Assembly: GCA_007123695.1 (NCBI GenBank) | Contig: SLGN01000370.1 | Coordinates: 1 to 8,838 of the forward strand | Length of the DNA stretch: 8,838 nt | Direction of reading: 5' to 3' | Origin: Verrucomicrobiales bacterium | Lineage (GTDB): Bacteria > Verrucomicrobiota > Verrucomicrobiia > Verrucomicrobiales > DEV007 | Part shown: in pieces, positions 1 to 5,695 of the stretch | Layout of the letters: each line of letters begins with the position of its first letter | Position numbering within the stretch: the first letter of the stretch is position 1 | The notes under the pieces: generated by a model | The model's database searches: none | What the model saw: only the letters and a program-made list of their open reading frames with translations | Told to the model about the DNA's origin: nothing | Position numbers and translations under genes: made by a program

Positions 1-699
1 AACGAGGACGGCACCATGGCTCGGCTGCCCCAGCTCGTCGAGTTCGCGAAGCTTCACGGCCTCAAGATCGCCTCGATCGAATCCCTCATCGAATACCGGC
101 GCGCCGAAGAGCGGCTCGTCGAGCGCGTCGAGCGCATCCACATGCCGACGGACTACGGCGATTTCGACCTCGTCGTCTACGCGAGCCGCCTCAACCCCGC
201 CGAGCACCATCTCGCCCTCGTCAAGGGCGAGATCCGCTCCGACCAGCCGGTCCTCGTGCGCGTGCATTCCGAATGCCTCACCGGCGACGTCTTCGGCTCG
301 CGGCGGTGCGACTGCGGCAGCCAGCTCCACACCGCCCTCGCCCAGATCGACGAGGCCGGATGCGGCGTGCTCGTCTACATGCGACAGGAAGGTCGCGGCA
401 TCGGGCTCGCCAACAAGATCCGCGCCTACAAGCTGCAAGAGCAAGGGCTCGACACCGTCGAGGCCAACGAGCGCCTCGGCTTCGGATCGGATCTGCGCGA
501 CTACGGCATGGGCGCCCAGATTCTCTACGACCTCGGGGTCCGGAAGATCCGGCTGATGACCAACAATCCCCGCAAGGTCGTCGGGCTCGACGGCCACAAG
601 CTCGAAATCGTCGAGAAGGTCCCCATCCGCATCGCGCCCAACGAGCACAACGAGCGCTATCTGGGTACGAAGCGGGACAAGCTCGGCCATCTCCTCTGA
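1..699 (+). CDS. ribBA: Bifunctional RibBA, 3' part (GTP cyclohydrolase II domain; 5' truncated by window)
   Basis: GTP cyclohydrolase II opens the GTP ring to give the first pyrimidine intermediate of riboflavin synthesis, releasing formate and pyrophosphate. The frame is open from base 1 and reads NEDGT before the first ATG at 16. That stretch plus '[16 protein letters not shown]' and 'LIEYRR' is the typical end of a DHBP synthase (RibB) domain, so the ATG at 16 is an internal Met and the gene starts outside the window. Counting from that Met, the GCH II domain runs from about 35 to 227. It has the zinc cysteines C87, C98 and C100 (C-x10-C-x-C), the catalytic QEGRGIGL motif at 124-131, the DYGMGAQIL segment, TNNPRK at 182-187, and the family C-terminus RYLGTK..KLGHLL. 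The RibB active site is not visible, so its activity cannot be judged. queD follows after 50 nt. Family assignment is secure; the fusion is inferred from the RibB tail. Confidence 0.95.
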   Translation, partial: NEDGTMARLPQLVEFAKLHGLKIASIESLIEYRRAEERLVERVERIHMPTDYGDFDLVVYASRLNPAEHHLALVKGEIRSDQPVLVRVHSECLTGDVFGSRRCDCGSQLHTALAQIDEAGCGVLVYMRQEGRGIGLANKIRAYKLQEQGLDTVEANERLGFGSDLRDYGMGAQILYDLGVRKIRLMTNNPRKVVGLDGHKLEIVEKVPIRIAPNEHNERYLGTKRDKLGHLL

Positions 700-749
700 C
701 CGCGACGCATCCTGCTTTCGCGCTTCGCCTTCCCGCACCAACCACCCCC

Positions 750-1205
750 ATGCCCTTCCGCGTCTGCCGAATCTTCGAGGTCGAAAATGGCCACATGCTC
801 AGCAAGCACCCCGACAAGTGCCGCTTTCCCCACGGCCACACCCGCCGGATCGAATGCGTCCTCGAGGCCGACCAGCTCGATGATCGGGAAATGGTCTGCG
901 ACTTCAAGGTGCTCAAGCTCGCCCTCGCCGACTATCTCGAACGCTACGACCACGCGCTCTGCATGAACACCGCCGATCCCGCCTACGGCGAGTTCAAGGC
1001 ACGCTACGGCGAGCGCGTCCTCGGATACGAGAACGAGGACCCCACAACCGAGGTGATCGCCCGCGACGTCTTCCACCACCTCCAGAGCGCCCTCTCCGAC
1101 TATCTCGGTGCGCCGGCCACCGGCTTTCCGCTCCGCGAGGGAGTGCGCGTCGTCTCGGTGCGGGTCTGGGAGACCTCGGGCTCCTGGGCCGAATACTCGG
1201 AATAG
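750..1205 (+). CDS. queD: 6-carboxy-5,6,7,8-tetrahydropterin synthase (QueD / 6-pyruvoyltetrahydropterin synthase family)
   Basis: The 151-residue product belongs to the PTPS/QueD family, which converts 7,8-dihydroneopterin triphosphate to 6-carboxytetrahydropterin in the queuosine (7-deazaguanine) pathway. Visible active-site elements: zinc ligands H15 (ENGHML) and H28/H30 (FPHGHT); the catalytic cysteine C24, four residues before HGH; a VCDF segment at 49-52; the YDHAL pair D67/H68; PTTE with E101; and the C-terminal WETSGSWAEY with E141. The reading frame stays open well upstream of 750, but only this Met gives the normal family N-terminus (a beta strand leading to H15); the upstream stretch overlaps ribBA and reads as an arginine-rich shadow. 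No Shine-Dalgarno precedes the ATG. The gene lies 50 nt after ribBA on the same strand, so co-transcription is likely. queC, queE and queF are not in the window. A true PTPS role in biopterin synthesis cannot be excluded, but CxxxHGH favours QueD. Confidence 0.92.
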   Translation: MPFRVCRIFEVENGHMLSKHPDKCRFPHGHTRRIECVLEADQLDDREMVCDFKVLKLALADYLERYDHALCMNTADPAYGEFKARYGERVLGYENEDPTTEVIARDVFHHLQSALSDYLGAPATGFPLREGVRVVSVRVWETSGSWAEYSE

Positions 1206-1241
1206 CAATAACCTGCCGACACCGACAAAGGCCCCGCCCGA

Positions 1242-2267
1242 TTACGGATCCGCCCCTTCGTCGTCACCGGCGCCGCCCGCTCCGTCGGCGAGCTTTTCCG
1301 CCAAATCCCGGCGGAAGGCCTCGACATTTTCCCGGCGGATCTGCTGACCGGGAATTTCGAGGAAGCCGCCTTGCGGCGCCGCTTCCCCTCCGCCCGCCGC
1401 CAGCGAATGGAGAACGGCGACCGACTGGTAGCCGTACTCGTAGGGATTCTGCACCACGGTTCCGTAGACCGTTCCCGCAGCGATGCCGGACAGGGTCTGC
1501 GCATCCTCGTCGAAGCCGACCACCTTCACCTCGCCGAGCTTTCCGGCCTGTTCGAGGGCCTGGAGGATCGCCGGCGGATTGTAGGCGAAGAGACCGACCA
1601 TGCCGTCGATGTCGGGATGCCGCGAGAGCGCGTCCTCGGCATTGGCCTTGGCTTTGGAAAAGTCGAAGGCGTCGGTCAAGGTCCCCAGAATCCGGAAGCC
1701 GCCTCCCTCGATGACCTTCCCCGGCGGATCGAAGCGGTCCGGATCCTCCGACCGTCCGAGGAGTTCGTCGATGACCCCCTGGCGGCGCCTGCGCGAATTG
1801 TCCTGCTCCATCCGCCCGATCAGGATCATGATCTCGCCGCCCTCGGGCAGCGCCTCCTTCACCAGCGCCCCGCAGAGGCGGCCGGCGGTGTAGTTGTCCA
1901 TTCCGATGTAGGCAAGGCGGTCGGAAGCGGGCGCGTCGGAATCGTGCGTGACCAGCTTCGTCGCCGTCGCCGCCCGGTTGATCATGTCGGTCTGGTTCGC
2001 CGGATCGATCGGGCTGACCGCGATGCCGGCGTAGCCGCGCGTCACCGCGTCCTCCAGCACCTGTTTCTGGTCCGTCAGCGAACCCGGCATGAAGACTCCG
2101 ACCTCGACGCCGAGATCCTGCGCCGCCCGCTTCGCCCCCGCCTCCGCGATCGTCCAGAAGTCGGCCACTCCGTTCGTGACGAAAGCGTAGCGCGCCGGAT
2201 TGCCGCTGCCGTCCGGCCCGCCCGAGCCGCATCCCGCCAGAGCGAGCAGAGGCAGCAGCGGAAACAT
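1242..2267 (-). CDS. Sugar-type ABC transporter substrate-binding lipoprotein (periplasmic binding protein, ribose-like family)
   Basis: With the start at 2267 this is a 341-residue lipoprotein. A short hydrophobic leader (MFPLLPLLALAGC) ends in a perfect lipobox LAGC with C13 as the lipidation site. A Gly/Ser linker follows, and the periplasmic-binding-protein type 1 fold (Peripla_BP_4, ribose/galactose type) starts near residue 27. Family features seen in order are YAFVTNG..DFW, DQKQVLEDAVTRGYAGIAVSP, THDSD, YIGMDNYTAGR, MVGLFAYNP, VKVVGFDED and GTVVQNPYEYGY. The acidic, Gly-rich tail (about the last 12 residues) looks disordered. Such proteins capture a sugar or related solute and deliver it to a permease, but no permease or ATPase gene is in the window, so the substrate and partners are unknown. 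The gene ends 36 bp from queD in convergent orientation. The frame stays open to an ATG at 2414; see the separate entry on the possible extension. No Shine-Dalgarno is visible at either start. Confidence 0.88.
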   Translation of the reverse strand: MFPLLPLLALAGCGSGGPDGSGNPARYAFVTNGVADFWTIAEAGAKRAAQDLGVEVGVFMPGSLTDQKQVLEDAVTRGYAGIAVSPIDPANQTDMINRAATATKLVTHDSDAPASDRLAYIGMDNYTAGRLCGALVKEALPEGGEIMILIGRMEQDNSRRRRQGVIDELLGRSEDPDRFDPPGKVIEGGGFRILGTLTDAFDFSKAKANAEDALSRHPDIDGMVGLFAYNPPAILQALEQAGKLGEVKVVGFDEDAQTLSGIAAGTVYGTVVQNPYEYGYQSVAVLHSLAAGGGEAAPQGGFLEIPGQQIRRENVEAFRRDLAEKLADGAGGAGDDEGADP

Positions 2268-2414
2268 CCGGCGAGAGACGCTCGGGGCTGTCGTCCCGAC
2301 CCTCACGACGAGTGTGGCCAGCAGCGCCTTGCGCCAATCTCGGAAGGTCCAGCGCATCAGTCCGAGAAAGAGCACTGCCCCCAGCAACCAGAACCAAGCG
2401 GTGTACTTCTCCAT
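2268..2414 (-). other. Possible N-terminal extension or small membrane peptide in frame with the binding protein
   Basis: The binding-protein frame continues upstream for 49 codons to an ATG at 2414. The encoded segment starts MEKYTAWFWLLGAVLFLGLM, a convincing Trp-rich single membrane span, followed by a basic, amphipathic stretch (RWTFRDWRKALL) and then the lipoprotein leader. About four fifths of its codons end in G or C, which fits real coding in this genome. A protein starting here would carry a membrane anchor ahead of a lipobox, which is unusual. A GTG 12 codons before 2267 would give a leader with the usual Arg pair before the hydrophobic core, so it is a third candidate start. I cannot decide between extension, alternative start and non-coding leader. 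Confidence 0.35.
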
Positions 2415-2421
2415 CGCCGCG

Positions 2422-2450
2422 AGTCTACCATGGAAAGGCCGGATTGTCCT
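2422..2450 (-). promoter_or_regulatory. Candidate sigma70-type promoter for the binding-protein gene
   Basis: On the minus strand AGGACA (2450-2445; 4 of 6 to TTGACA) lies 17 nt ahead of TAGACT (2427-2422; 4 of 6 to TATAAT). Transcription would start within a few bases of the ATG at 2414. That would give either a nearly leaderless message using 2414, or a leader of about 150 nt before the lipoprotein start at 2267. Matches of this quality are common by chance, although the surrounding DNA is less GC-rich than the rest. Confidence 0.25.
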
Positions 2451-2543
2451 CCATGTTCGGAATCAGGGATGCGGATCCGACGAAACTGTTGGGTTAGGTT
2501 CGTTTCACTTCGGTGCCCGAAGGCTTGGCGTAGGCGGCCTGCT

Positions 2544-2580
2544 CGGTGGAGGGCGCCCCCTTGCTGCGGGCGCTGCACCG
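2544..2580. repeat. Stem-loop with two helices and an internal loop
   Basis: The outer helix CGGTG/CACCG (5 bp) and inner helix GCGCCC/GGGCGC (6 bp) are separated by a 4-by-2 internal loop and closed by a 9-nt loop (2559-2567). This nested arrangement is more RNA-like than a simple palindrome. It sits immediately before the 10-bp repeat at 2583. Confidence 0.6.
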
Positions 2581-2582
2581 TG

Positions 2583-2604
2583 AGGCGATCGCTTGCGATC
2601 GCCT
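2583..2604. repeat. 10-bp perfect inverted repeat built from two GCGATCGC-type octamers
   Basis: AGGCGATCGC is followed after TT by its exact complement GCGATCGCCT. As RNA the inner bases must open to form a loop, leaving a stem of eight or nine pairs. Each arm holds the self-complementary core GCGATCGC. It is the strongest single hairpin in the intergenic element and has no T-tract on either strand, so it is not a classical terminator. Confidence 0.75.
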
Positions 2605-2742
2605 GGAGGAGTTTTCGGCAGATCTGTGCCCCTGGAAAAGCACGACAGGGGACCGCAGGTCGTCCCCGCAGCCGCTCCGTGGACTGTGCAGGCCGTCCAT
2701 CGCTGTCCGGCACGAAACACAAAACCGCGAAGCGCCGCCTTC

Positions 2743-5532
2743 TCACGGCTTCTGGAGCGGAACCTGGACGGGGTGCATGAGGTAGGCGACGAGGTCGCGG
2801 ACTTGGCTGTCGTCGAGGCCTTGGAGAAGGCCCTCGGGCATCATCGATAGGGGGGACCGGTCGATTTTGACAATTTCGGTCCGGTCGATGGCGATGGAAG
2901 CGCCGGGCTGGCGCAGCAGCAGGGCGTGCTCGTCCTCGGAGGCGACGATGCCGGAGAGAACGCGTCCGTCCTCGAGGGTGACGAGGGTCATGCGGTAGTC
3001 GGCGGGCACGATGGCGCTGGGGTCGAGGATGTTCTCGAGCAGGTAGTCGAGGTCGGAGCGGCCCGAGCCGGTCAGGTCGGGCCCGAGACCGCCGTCGGGC
3101 GGTCCTTGTCCGTAGAGTCCGTGGCAGGCGGTGCAGACGGCGGACAGGGCGCGTCCGCGGGAAAGGTCGGCCTCGGCGAGGAACTCGGGGGTGAGCTTTG
3201 TCTTCCACTGGGCCATGAGGGCGGCCTTGTCGCCGTCGGTGTCGCGCAGGTCGCCCCAGGCTTGGGAGAGCTTGGCATCGAGGCCGTGGTCGCCGAAGGC
3301 GAGGATCTGCCGGGCATGGAAGGCGGCGATGGCGTCGCGGGGGATGGCGCCTTTGGCGACGGCGTCGAGGAGGGCTTCGGCGAAGGCGGGCCGGGAGACG
3401 AGGATCTCGACGAGGGCGGGACGGTCGGCGGGGGTGAAGCGACGGTAGGCCTTGGCGAGGCGCTCTCCAACGGCGGGGTCGTCGTGGAGAGAGAGTCCCC
3501 GCGCGGCGATGGCGTTGAGTCCGCGGGTGTCGAGGAGTTGCTCGCAGGCCTCGCGCAGATCGGGCGGGCGGGCCTCGACGAGGGTGGCGAGGGCGGCTTC
3601 GCGGGCGCCGGTTTCGGCGTCGGGATCGAGGGCGAGCCGACGGACTTCGTCGAGAGCGCGCCCGTCGCCGAAGACGACGCTGAGTTCGCGGACGAGGGGG
3701 GAGCCGGAGGCCGCCGCGACCGTTTCCCAGTTGGCGGGCTTGGGGGCCTTGCGGAGTCCCCGGTAGGCCTCGGAGAGTCCCTCGAGGACGGCATCGGAGC
3801 TGTTCGCGGTGAGGAGGGATTCGAGCGGCCCGGGCTGGGTCGCGAGGCTGCGGGCGATCCACCGCGCCACTGGCGGCCAGGGTTGGGCGGCGGCGATGCG
3901 GACGAGGGCGTCGGGATCGTGCCGGGCGAGCGGCGAGATGCCGAACCAGACGAGGTGGGGGAGGAAGGGGTCGTCGTCGTCGTCGTGGGAGAGCAGGGCG
4001 AGGGCGAGACCGGACCTTTGCTCAAGAGGGAGACGCTGGAGGACGGAGGCGAGGTTGAGCCGGACGAATGGAGAGGTTTCGTCGCGGGCCATGGCGGCGG
4101 GGTCGAAGCCGAGTTCGGGATAGACGGCGTGGGCCATGGGGCCGGTGATGGCGTCGAGGGGAGAGAACTGGACGGCTTCGCGCACGGCGAGGGCGCGCGA
4201 GTGTTCGTCGTCCGAGGCGAAGTCGGCCCGGGGCCACGGATTGCGCCAGGAGAAGGGCGTTTCCGGCTTTGCCGGGGTGCCGTGGCTGATGCGGTAGATG
4301 CGCCCGCTGTTGCGGTGGACGCCGGTGTGCTCGTGGCATTCGCCGGTGTCGCTCCAGTCGAGGACGAAGGCGCTGCCGTCGGGCCCGACGCTGATCTCGA
4401 TGCCGCGGAACCATGGATCCCCGCTGATGAAGATGTCGGGCTCGTGGCGTCCGACGTAGCCGCTGCCGTTGCGCTCGAGGCGCTCGACGTTGGTGCGCCG
4501 CCCGTGGAGGTTGAGGGTGTAGAGCTTGTTCCGGTAGGGTTCGGGCCACTGGTCGGCCTGGTAGATCATGGCGCCGACATGGGCGTGGCCGCCGCCGAGG
4601 TGGTTGGACTTGCCGTCGCGGGTCTCGCTCCAGGGCAAGCCGCGGTCGTAGTGGTAGTGGTCGGCGATGGTGTCGAGACGCTCGAAGATGAGCGGGTTGG
4701 TGACGTAGCTGTCGACGAGATGGGCGCCGTGGATGAGGTGCCAGAGGTGGCCGGTGACGGTGTTGACGAAGAACATTTCGCCGTTGGCGTCCCAGTCGTG
4801 GCCCCAGGGGTTGGTGGTGCCGTGGGTGAGGACTTCGACGATTTTTCGCTCGGGGTGGTAGCGCCAGATGCCGCCCTTGATGGGGACGCGTTCGGCCTCG
4901 GGGGTGCCGGGAGGCCCGAGGAGGCCGGGGCAGGAATGGCCGCAGCGACCGTAGAGCCAGCCGTCGGGCGCAAAGCGGAGGCCGTTGGCAAAGTTGTGGT
5001 AGTTCGCCTCGGCCACGGTGAAGCCGTCGAGGACGACCTGGGGCGGGCCGTCCGGCACGTCGTCGCCGTCGGCGTCGGGGACGAAGAGGAGCTGCGGCGG
5101 GCACATCAGCCAGACACCGCCATGGCCGACCTCGATGCTGGTGAGCATCTGGACTTCGTCGGTGAAGACGGTGCGGGTCTCGGCGTGGCCGTCCCAGTCG
5201 CGGTCCTCGAGGATGAGGACGCGGTCGCGCAGGGAGAGGTCGAACCGTTTCTGGCGCTCGGCGTAGGTGAAGTTTTCGGCGACCCACATACGTCCCTGCG
5301 CGTCCCAGGCGAGGGCGATGGGGTTGCGGACTTCGGGTTCGGCGGCGAAGACGGTGGCGGTGAAGCCCGGGGGCAGTTCGAGGGCGGCGAGGGCATCCTG
5401 CGGCGGCATGGGCTGGACACCGCCAGGCTCGCTGTCGTAGGGCTCGGGGAAGTCGGAGGCGGCCAGCGTCGCGGCGCAGGCGGGCAGGGCGAGGGCGGCG
5501 AGGTGGAAAAGTCTGCGGGTCAAGGTCTTCAT
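2743..5532 (-). CDS. PVC-type haem-binding CxxCH protein (membrane-bound dehydrogenase domain + HEAT-like region + cytochrome c domain)
   Basis: A 929-residue exported protein. MKTLTRRLF and a hydrophobic core to about residue 26 form the signal peptide; a C19 in 'LPAC' is a weak lipobox alternative. Residues about 40-420 match the Pirellula/Verrucomicrobium membrane-bound dehydrogenase propeller domain (TIGR02604 type; for example WVAENFTY, NFANGLRF, DGWLYGRCG, GGGHAHVG, DWSDTGECHEH). An Ala/Leu/Glu-rich helical region of HEAT-like character runs to about 780. The C-terminal 130 residues match the PVC haem-binding domain (TIGR02603 type): CTACH at 800-804 (nt 3121-3135), GLGPDLTG, NILDPSAIVP.DY, and a candidate axial Met in MMPEG (897/898). 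Members are thought to oxidise sugars or other organics in the periplasm, but the substrate is unknown. The frame is open to 5598, yet only the ATG at 5532 gives a signal peptide. The start lies 164 nt after the argF stop. A run of five Asp near the middle is encoded by a GTC repeat around 3971-3985. Confidence 0.93.
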   Translation of the reverse strand: MKTLTRRLFHLAALALPACAATLAASDFPEPYDSEPGGVQPMPPQDALAALELPPGFTATVFAAEPEVRNPIALAWDAQGRMWVAENFTYAERQKRFDLSLRDRVLILEDRDWDGHAETRTVFTDEVQMLTSIEVGHGGVWLMCPPQLLFVPDADGDDVPDGPPQVVLDGFTVAEANYHNFANGLRFAPDGWLYGRCGHSCPGLLGPPGTPEAERVPIKGGIWRYHPERKIVEVLTHGTTNPWGHDWDANGEMFFVNTVTGHLWHLIHGAHLVDSYVTNPLIFERLDTIADHYHYDRGLPWSETRDGKSNHLGGGHAHVGAMIYQADQWPEPYRNKLYTLNLHGRRTNVERLERNGSGYVGRHEPDIFISGDPWFRGIEISVGPDGSAFVLDWSDTGECHEHTGVHRNSGRIYRISHGTPAKPETPFSWRNPWPRADFASDDEHSRALAVREAVQFSPLDAITGPMAHAVYPELGFDPAAMARDETSPFVRLNLASVLQRLPLEQRSGLALALLSHDDDDDPFLPHLVWFGISPLARHDPDALVRIAAAQPWPPVARWIARSLATQPGPLESLLTANSSDAVLEGLSEAYRGLRKAPKPANWETVAAASGSPLVRELSVVFGDGRALDEVRRLALDPDAETGAREAALATLVEARPPDLREACEQLLDTRGLNAIAARGLSLHDDPAVGERLAKAYRRFTPADRPALVEILVSRPAFAEALLDAVAKGAIPRDAIAAFHARQILAFGDHGLDAKLSQAWGDLRDTDGDKAALMAQWKTKLTPEFLAEADLSRGRALSAVCTACHGLYGQGPPDGGLGPDLTGSGRSDLDYLLENILDPSAIVPADYRMTLVTLEDGRVLSGIVASEDEHALLLRQPGASIAIDRTEIVKIDRSPLSMMPEGLLQGLDDSQVRDLVAYLMHPVQVPLQKP

Positions 5533-5695
5533 CTCGGCGTGGTCGTGGGGCCGGGCACGTCCACCCGCCGGCGGGGCGGGCCGGATGCGCCTCCGCAATC
5601 GCTCGCCGCGGGGAGGCTCCGGGACAAGGGGCGGATAGACGGAAAGCGGGCGGGGGTGGGCGGCTGCGCAAGGCCGACGTGCCCCCCTCCGGCCC
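5533..5695. other. Spacer between argF and the haem protein gene, with a 9-bp inverted repeat
   Basis: This 163-bp interval is very GC-rich and holds no gene. GGGCACGTC (5553-5561) and its exact complement GACGTGCCC (5676-5684) lie near its two ends, 114 nt apart. A perfect CCCGCC/GGCGGG palindrome sits at 5564-5575. Just after the argF stop a GGCCG/CGGCC stem is possible but has no T-tract. Any promoter for the haem protein gene should lie here, but I could not identify convincing -35/-10 boxes. Confidence 0.4.

Larger units (their letters stand above)
2497..2726. repeat. Hairpin-rich intergenic element with imperfect terminal inverted repeats (REP/MITE-like or structured RNA)
   Basis: The ends mirror each other imperfectly. 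GGTT (2497-2500), GTTTC (2502-2506) and CGG (2511-2513) on the left match CCG (2707-2709), GAAAC (2714-2718) and AACC (2723-2726) on the right, with equal four-base spacing between GTTTC and CGG on both sides. Between them lie: CTTCGG/CCGAAG (2508-2513/2517-2522); CGGTG/CACCG (2544-2548/2576-2580) enclosing GCGCCC/GGGCGC (2553-2558/2568-2573); a 10-bp perfect repeat (2583-2592/2595-2604); CCCCTG/CAGGGG (2629-2634/2646-2651), which competes with GGGGAC/GTCCCC (2648-2653/2662-2667); and TGGAC/GTCCA (2680-2684/2695-2699). It begins 17 nt after the haem-protein stop. I see no target-site duplication and no coding capacity. Whether it recurs elsewhere in the genome, which would establish a mobile repeat, cannot be seen from one window. 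Confidence 0.5.
2415..2742. other. 328-bp intergenic region between the PVC haem protein gene and the binding-protein gene
   Basis: No recognisable gene lies here. The part next to the binding-protein gene (2415-2493) holds the candidate promoter and a nine-codon ATG-to-TAG minigene on the minus strand (2454-2425) with no known significance. The part from about 2494 to 2726 is a dense series of inverted repeats, listed separately. Local GC drops to about 53% at 2461-2520, well below the flanking genes. Two short minus-strand frames (68 and 71 codons) cross the hairpins, but the repeats dictate their composition and they resemble no protein I recognise. No rho-independent terminator with a clear stem and T-tract is visible after the stop at 2743. 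Confidence 0.7.

Noticed and set aside
273..749. Upstream extension of the queD frame
   Set aside because: It overlaps ribBA in another frame and reads as Arg-rich shadow. The family N-terminus begins at the ATG at 750.
1206..1241. Bidirectional terminator between queD and the binding-protein gene
   Set aside because: The 36-bp convergent gap contains no inverted repeat with a T-tract on either strand.
2494..2700. 68-codon minus-strand frame within the intergenic element as a small protein gene
   Set aside because: It is composed of the hairpin arms, has no start signal and resembles no family I know. The inverted repeats explain the sequence better.
2715..2742. Possible rho-independent terminator after the haem protein gene (GC-rich stretch then TTTTGTGTTT on the minus strand)
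   Set aside because: Only a three-base-pair stem can be drawn before the T-rich run, too weak to call.
2357..3862. 501-codon minus-strand frame inside the haem protein gene and intergenic region
   Set aside because: It is almost entirely Arg/Pro, a frame-shifted shadow of GC-rich coding sequence, and it runs through the hairpin element.
3971..3985. GTC trinucleotide repeat as a microsatellite
   Set aside because: It lies in frame in the haem protein gene and encodes a short Asp run. Five units is unremarkable in GC-rich coding DNA.
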